This document shows positions 58,678 through 64,000 of a DNA stretch of 64,000 bases, in pieces. The notes under the pieces were generated by a model that saw only the letters and a list, made by a program, of their open reading frames with translations, had not been told where the DNA came from and made no database searches. Position 1 is the stretch's first letter, and the number at the start of each line of letters is the position of its first letter. Both the position numbers and the translations under genes were made by a program. Source of the DNA: Galerina marginata (lineage: Eukaryota; Basidiomycota; Agaricomycetes; Agaricales; Galerinaceae); the NCBI GenBank assembly GCA_023014335.1, contig JAECYW010000013.1, forward strand, positions 2,046,001 through 2,110,000. The letters run 5' to 3'.

Positions 58678-59268
58678 AAAGCGAAAGCGTCCCATGAGGA
58701 AATCAATGCGTTTCATGCCACCCTGACGCTCTGCCTCATGCTTTCTGGTGCTGTAATGTCTTCTATAACGAGATTTGTATGCTTGCACGGCGCGCTGTTG
58801 GTCGGTTTGAGTGGGGAGCGACTTGAACTCCAACTTGGTGATGTTCGTTCGAAGGGAATGATACACGGCGTGGAATACATCGTACAACGTGATGTATGGG
58901 GTATGCGATGATGCGTGGACTTTGACAGTCCAAGGGAGATATGGCGAAATAATAGTGAGAAATGTCAGAGGAGGACTGGTAGCTGGCTCGTAAAATGCGG
59001 TGCTGGAAATTAAACGGTTGTTCCTTGTGATCGTTGTTGGAGGTTCCAATAGGTTCCAAGTGACAGCGGATATCTCGAGGTAGCGGTGTAACTGAATACA
59101 TTCACCGCATTTTCTGTAGAGCTTGAAGTGTTCCCGAGAGGCTGAAGGCGAAGACAACATACGCTGGATAGAGCGAGGCGTTTTGTAGTGCGCATGCGAG
59201 GCTCGAGATGTGGAGTCGGCGGTGGTTTCATCGGCGAAGCGCACATGTTTGATGATTCGACGAAACAT
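58618..59268 (-). CDS. DUF6699 domain protein (216 aa)
   Basis: The ATG at 59268 (MFRRIIKHVRFADE) was chosen because the frame upstream holds no ATG. The C-terminal two thirds carry the DUF6699 pattern: SPYLPWTVKVHAS, YITLYDVFHAVYHSLRTNIT, a Tyr/Arg-rich YKSRYRRHYS and RQGGMKRIDFLMGRFRFLGLS. Known: DUF6699 is a fungal family of unknown function, expanded in Agaricomycetes. Single exon, complete. Confidence 0.85.
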   Translation of the reverse strand: MFRRIIKHVRFADETTADSTSRASHAHYKTPRSIQRMLSSPSASREHFKLYRKCGECIQLHRYLEISAVTWNLLEPPTTITRNNRLISSTAFYEPATSPPLTFLTIISPYLPWTVKVHASSHTPYITLYDVFHAVYHSLRTNITKLEFKSLPTQTDQQRAVQAYKSRYRRHYSTRKHEAERQGGMKRIDFLMGRFRFLGLSNSCCRREEWKLNVTS

Positions 59269-59560
59269 TTGGGAGGGGTCTGCAGGAGGCAAATCTTAGG
59301 GAGTTCATATCGGAAAGTGTCTGCTCCGTTATTTGAATGGGACGTACTAATGCTAATGGTCGCTTCCCTGTTCCAAGGGCCAAATGCATAAGTAGCGCTG
59401 ATTCTTGACCGACTGTGATACCATTTATGGAAAAAAAAAGGAGGCAGTGAGAATGTAAGCGTCCTGAAGATATTTCTACTATTATGGTCTCAGTGACCCT
59501 GCCGGACATGGCATACGATTCGTAGTCCTTTATTTCCTTTTGGGCTAGTAAGCTATGCGA
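59269..59560. other. 5' flank of the DUF6699 gene
   Basis: No supported gene; a short A-run at about 59430. Presumed promoter region. Confidence 0.4.
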
Positions 59561-59568
59561 CCTGCAAG

Positions 59569-60081
59569 CAAGGGGGGTCCGGGATCTGAATACTGGACCT
59601 GGGGTTCCAATTTTTTTTTAGCGGACTTTCGCTGAACCAACCAGCCAACGTAATCAGGCACGCACCTATATTTGGAAATACTACATCATCACGGCGCTTT
59701 TTGCCTGGTCAATGTCCTCCCCAAACGTTGCAGACCAATTGCAGACCCAAGCAAGCCGTTTTTCTCGACTTCTGCTCAACTTACATGCAGGACAGATAAT
59801 GTTGCAATGCCTTGTGAGTCCAATGACTCTCTTGGTATTATATAAAGTGTTGGCAAAGTGGCACCGTACTCTGACCGTAGTTCTTCTTTTTCTCACCTTT
59901 TTCATATCATTCGCGCAGGATACACTTGATAGACTAATCCAGAGCCTTTGGATGCTTCTTCAGTAACATTTTGAGCCATTTTAGGCCGAAAAATAGGTAG
60001 GTCCAAAAATTTTTTAGCGGCCTGACGGCCGAACCAACCACCCAACCCCAGGTCCGGCATTCAGATCCCGGACCCCCCTTG
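59569..60081. mobile_element. 513-bp hAT-type MITE with 8-bp duplication
   Basis: TIR CAAGGGGGGTCCGGGATCTG at both ends. Perfect 8-bp duplication CCTGCAAG at 59561-59568 and 60082-60089. A second motif (agcgg...gaaccaacca..ccaac) also occurs near both ends, in direct orientation. No transposase. Confidence 0.94.
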
Positions 60082-60244
60082 CCTGCAAGGTTGAGTCGTG
60101 GTGTACATCCAAATCCGAGGCTAGTGCATTTCCCTATCATCCCACCGCATCCTCGAACTTGATTCGCATCTTCTTCCAATTGCCCACACGCGTTCCGTCT
60201 CCTTTTCCTTGGTGTTTAGAGTGACTGGTTTATTATTGCGTGTC

Positions 60245-60252
60245 CTATAAAT
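60245..60252 (+). promoter_or_regulatory. TATA box upstream of a small two-exon gene
   Basis: TATAAATA at about 60245, roughly 120 bp before the ATG at 60367, followed by a pyrimidine-rich leader typical of fungal 5' UTRs. Confidence 0.5.
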
Positions 60253-60366
60253 AGACCACGCTCGTACGAGCCGGTCCGCCCTATTCTGGCCTCCGCGCTT
60301 CTATTTCCTCTGTCAGTTCACTTCCGTCGTTCACTTTCCTCACGTTCGTCGTTGCCGCTTTCTAGG

Positions 60367-60648
60367 ATGTGCCTCGAGCCCATTATGGTATGTACTACTT
60401 ATTCCTGTGCACCCAACTAACGACCCTTGCAGATCTTACACGCGCTCTGGCTGTCCGCACCGCCTTCCCACCTGGTTTCTGGTATAGTATACTGTCCCAC
60501 CAGCACCGCCCCGTTCGCCAGTCGTCACTCTCAAACCATCTACCGGCCACGTCGAGACTTGCGCCAGGGAGTCCTCGTATCCGCAAAGAACCCGCGAATG
60601 ACGCACACCGCCCTACCTCTATGTGCAGACCTTGTAACGACATCATAG
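60367..60648 (+). CDS. Small two-exon protein, uncharacterised (~78 aa)
   Basis: ATG at 60367, exon 1 to 60387, a 45-nt intron GTATGT...TTGCAG (60388-60432), exon 2 to the TAG at 60648. Protein begins MCLEPIMILHALWLSA. Support comes from the TATA box, C/T-rich leader and consensus intron. No domain, and other frames are also open, so the model is tentative. Confidence 0.35.
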
Positions 60649-61009
60649 AAAGTCTGCAAAGTTGAAATCGAATCATACTCATGACAAAAGCTAGGTAATG
60701 GTCTTATAAATTATCAAGACTCGTACATGCTGACTCGCAGCTCCTCACTCTTCCTCCCGTGATTGACCTGCGACGTTCGAAACTCAGATATTTGTACTTT
60801 GCCTTAGCTTCTGGTTTTTCGACCTTGACGCAGAATTCTTCAGGTAGCGCCTAACAAATTCGAGCGTCGCCCAGTCCTTGTCGTAATTTGAGAGTACGGG
60901 GTGTTTAGCAGATGCCTTCTCTCATGTTAGTCGTTGACCAAAAAGCAGGGCATGCGCACAAGACATGCCTTTCTCCTTAGCTCCAGTAGCTTGATTTCTT
61001 GCTGACTTT
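60649..61009. other. Intergenic, no supported gene
   Basis: No ORF of note and no repeat recognised. Confidence 0.4.
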
Positions 61010-61507
61010 TCAACGGTAACGAAACATCCAGCGTGTCTTTCGCGAGAGAATGTATTGATGTCTGTCATAGGAGTGATGAGTGTCGTTCACTCGGCGGTTA
61101 ATCGTATAATGGATAACCTGTATGGCGGCAAAATCCTCCTTTGTCCACCGAAAGAGAGAACGCAAATTGCAATTGTTTGCGTTAACGGGCTTGATAATTG
61201 GCGTTCGCGCCGGACTCGAACTAGCTGATGGTGCGGAAAGGATGAGTCGGTATGATCCGCTGGGTTGAAGTTGATCAAGTGAAGAATCTGAAGATGATGC
61301 CAGAGGGCGAGCAATTTGGGTCATGGTGAGAGCACTGGTGTTGAGAATGGTGTTTGGAGTGTGTTCAGTGGGTGGTGGTATCGGGTCGTAGGAATATCGG
61401 GCCGTTGTGGTGAGACCACCATGCCCATTGAGATAGCGCATATTCTTCAAGGTAGACCACCTTAAAGTTGCACGATCAGCATTCTTTGGAGACGGGATCT
61501 TGGGCAT
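61010..61507 (-). CDS. Uncharacterised protein (165 aa)
   Basis: ATG at 61507, single exon. Ser/Pro-rich middle (SSSDSSLDQLQPSG) and a basic, aromatic C-terminus ending KTRWMFRYR. Family not recognised. The frame is open further upstream to 61669 without an ATG. Confidence 0.45.
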   Translation of the reverse strand: MPKIPSPKNADRATLRWSTLKNMRYLNGHGGLTTTARYSYDPIPPPTEHTPNTILNTSALTMTQIARPLASSSDSSLDQLQPSGSYRLILSAPSASSSPARTPIIKPVNANNCNLRSLFRWTKEDFAAIQVIHYTINRRVNDTHHSYDRHQYILSRKTRWMFRYR

Positions 61508-61737
61508 TGTGTTGTCTGGTGCTGGTACATTGAATACATTGGATCGATGTCTTTTAAATGGTGTTTGACAATAGATGTGATATAACAATTGCGAGCGTTC
61601 AGCGACCGTAAATACTGAGACAACAATAGGTACTAAACGGGTGAGGCGAATGTCTCTATCTTTGGGCAAGGATCATTTGTGGGCCGAAGCCTTCGTACTC
61701 GTTTCCGACCCCGATTGCATCGGAAAAGCGAACAGGC

Positions 61738-62876
61738 TTACTCTGGGTGCTGGAGTAAAGCCCTAACCGTCTCGTCTCTCTGGGGCCCCGTGAGTCTGTC
61801 CATCAGGCTCTTATTCCAGTCGCGAACAAATACCAATGGTATAAGAAGAAAAGGTTCTCGATTGATGTTGAACTTATTAACCTCTTCCAAAGTTATCCCT
61901 AGATGCAAGAGGATGTTTACGGTTAAGACGCTGGGGTCGAAGAGGAACTCCTCCTTGCGGGAGTCATCAAATTCTTTGCAGATGATCGAAAACCAGTCAG
62001 CCAGAGCCGAGGATTCTACGACATCGCCTCGAATCGCGCGGCCCTGCAAATATTGCAGACATTTGGCGACCACCTTCAGAGCCAGAGCGACAAAGGAGTG
62101 CTCCGTTGCCTCCTTTTCGATCAGGGAAACTGGGTCACTCCATCGAATGAAAAGTAAGCATGGCTCAGTATTGATGGTAAGCAGCTCCCTGGCGATTTCG
62201 TTAGGCGCATCAGAATTAACAAAACCCGCGGTATCGTTCCCAATCGTGACCATGCGTGATGGATGAGTCGCATTCAAGCTATGATGCGGAAAACTTGCCA
62301 TTAGAGAGGTTACAAATCTGACAGTTTAATTAACTTACGCAGGAACAATACTGAGAATGCCACGTCCAGGCCATATCAAAAGCACCACAACTTCCAGATT
62401 ATCCATTATTCCTAGAACAAGGATTAACGCATGCGCGGCCAATTGGTGATAAAACTATTCATACCCGGTCCAAGCCAAAAACACATCTGCAGACCATTGA
62501 TGTCTGCAGGCAAGCCCCTCGGGAGATAACTGATGCTAAAGTAGTTCCCAAGTGGTGCGAATGTGGCCGCTTGTGCATGTTGGAGGATTACATAGCCAAA
62601 TCCAGGCGGCTGCGAGGTACGGGTGGGATCAGTCTTCGCATTCATCATAACTAGTGCGAAAGTCATCATAGTGGTCAATGTCTTATATGTGAAGGGCCAA
62701 AGCGAGGTCAAGAAGCGCTTGAAAGTATCTCCAGTCTGGGATCCGAAAATGATAGGTCGAGCTTTCCAGCAGGCTTGTCGGCGTTGAAAGTGGGTGGGAA
62801 GCGCCGAGCACACGACATTGCCTTTTCCCGAAGCAGGGCGGTCGGTGATCTCGAAACCAGACGGTCCAGACGCCAT
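61738..62876 (-). CDS. Uncharacterised protein with hydrophobic segments (~300 aa, 3 exons)
   Basis: ATG at 62876. The frame runs to about 62463, where GTATGA...TTCTAG forms an intron. A short exon encodes MDNLEVVVLLIWPGRGILSI, a second intron GTAAGT...GGCAAG ends at about 62296, and the last exon ends with a stop at 61738. The phases fit at both junctions. Candidate membrane segments: LWPFTYKTLTTMMTFALVMM and LEVVVLLIWPGRGILSIV. The last exon is helical and soluble-looking. No recognised family. Confidence 0.5.
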
Positions 62877-64000
62877 GAACTAAAACTGGTTCGGAACAAG
62901 TTACTACCCCGTTTCGTTGGCCAATTTTGGAGCGATTCTACAGTAAGTGAACCTGGAGACTGTCGGCGTTGGAAGTGGCAAGGAGGCGCCAAATTGATGG
63001 TGATCGCAGAATCGCCTGAAAATTTCCTTTTCGGGTACAGGAAGTCGGATCATTTCCCATTAAAATTTCTGAAGTGGCTTGACTGGTTGATCCGCCCAAC
63101 TGCCTAATCCTAAGTCGAAATGCCCTAATCTGTGGATCGATTCTTAACCCAAAAAGGACCGCAAATATGGCATGGACAACGAAACAAAAAGGAACTTAAG
63201 TCGGTCTTGCAAGGCAAGCTACAATATAAAATCAATAATCTACTCGTAGTCACAAAAGTAACCGGGTAACCTGCACTCAATTATGTCGAAACCATGGGTG
63301 AGCTGTGTTCTTGGTCTTGTGATCGTCGTTTTCAGCTCATCTTTGTGGTTGACAGAGTCGCCCTCCCTTTCCATTCAAAAACATCTCACATTCAGATAAT
63401 AGGACAACCCGTCCTCTTGTGGTGCCAGAGACAAATGCATCTAGGCTTCCCGACCCCATGTTGCAACTTTCCCGAACGCTTCAAGTATGTCCTTCGTTTT
63501 GGAAGGGATGGCAATACCTACTGAATTTCCTTGCTGTAACATGTAGCCGCACTCCTTTCCTTCGAACTTGGTAAGGCGTTCATGTACCCATGAAGAATGG
63601 GAGGCTTTAATGTTTGGAACCTAGACGTCCTCAGGTCAAGTAGACGACCCAATGGGAGAAGGCGAAAGGCAAGTATTTCCCTTCAGTCTCAGGCTGTACA
63701 TAGGAAAGTTAATTTAAACTGGTTAGGGACCCTGGCTACGAAGGTGATACAGAATCGCATGGGTTTGTGGATCCGCGAAGGGGTAAGAAGCGCTCTCCTA
63801 AAGTTCGGAAAGCCAAAACCTCCAAGGAAAAGCTCCTCCATGTAAATCCCAATAACACCGCTATCCATTATCTTGCTAACCAAGATACAGTCGATCATCA
63901 GGAATTACTTAATCTTCAAGGGGTTGCTACCGCAGGCCAACGATGGCGGCAATGACAACGAATCTCCCATTCCTACTCTTCCTCCGTCGCCGGACCCCGC
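62877..64000. other. Right end of window, no confident gene
   Basis: Short plus ORFs (62775-63107, 63294-63524, 63597-63845, 63767-63955), some next to intron-like borders (ATGG|GTGAGC at 63293), may be exons of a gene that continues beyond the window. Words around tcggcgttg at 62778 and 62963 repeat, followed by gcgcc. Not resolved. Confidence 0.35.

Noticed and set aside
61679..62266. 195-codon plus ORF
   Set aside because: Antisense shadow of the better supported minus-strand exon that ends at 61738.

Overview
The window looks like nuclear DNA of an agaricomycete (mushroom-forming) basidiomycete. Supported genes have GT-AG introns of about 50-60 nt, and the gene content is typical of that group: a NACHT NTPase, TPR-CHAT proteins with long near-identical repeat arrays, a DUF6589 protein beside a RecQ-like helicase, a DUF6699 protein, Helitron helicase remains, gag-only LTR elements and many hAT and TA-target MITEs. 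The gene space is transposon-rich, with much decayed coding sequence.

Layout. 1-3272 (-): TPR-CHAT gene copy 1, running off the left edge. 3273-5050: duplicated 5' flank. 5050-22100: decayed multi-exon gene relics in at least three related copies. One relic is split by an intact element of about 6.1 kb (8619-14703) with inverted terminal repeats; it carries a DUF6589 gene (+) and a RecQ-like helicase gene (-) whose coding 3' ends overlap. 23.8-25.7 kb (+): TPR/J-domain co-chaperone. 26.6-29.1 kb (+): NACHT STAND NTPase. 29.65-38.27 kb: a large imperfect palindrome with near-identical outer arms, a gene-like GC-rich repeat in each half, a 164-bp MITE in the left arm and a gag-only Copia element in the right half. 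39.0-40.6 kb: two MITEs. 40.9-43.7 kb: decayed Helitron PIF1-like helicase. 44.0-47.2 kb: a promoter-bearing gene of unknown function, broken by a gag-only LTR element and again by an 805-bp MITE. 48.8-54.5 kb (-): TPR-CHAT copy 2, intact except for a 557-bp hAT MITE in its TPR array. 54.5-56.1 kb: second copy of the duplicated flank. 56.8-58.0 kb: third copy of the gene-like repeat. 58.2-64 kb: a DUF6699 gene, a 513-bp hAT MITE and small uncharacterised genes.

How the parts fit. Two themes stand out. The first is a possible innate-immunity neighbourhood: a NACHT switch lies between two TPR-CHAT (caspase-like peptidase) paralogues that sit in the same orientation about 51 kb apart inside a segmental duplication. 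The second is an undescribed-looking mobile element whose ends are set by terminal inverted repeats and by the relic gene it interrupts, and whose only visible genes encode the DUF6589 protein and the RecQ-like helicase. No tRNA, rRNA or CRISPR array was recognised.
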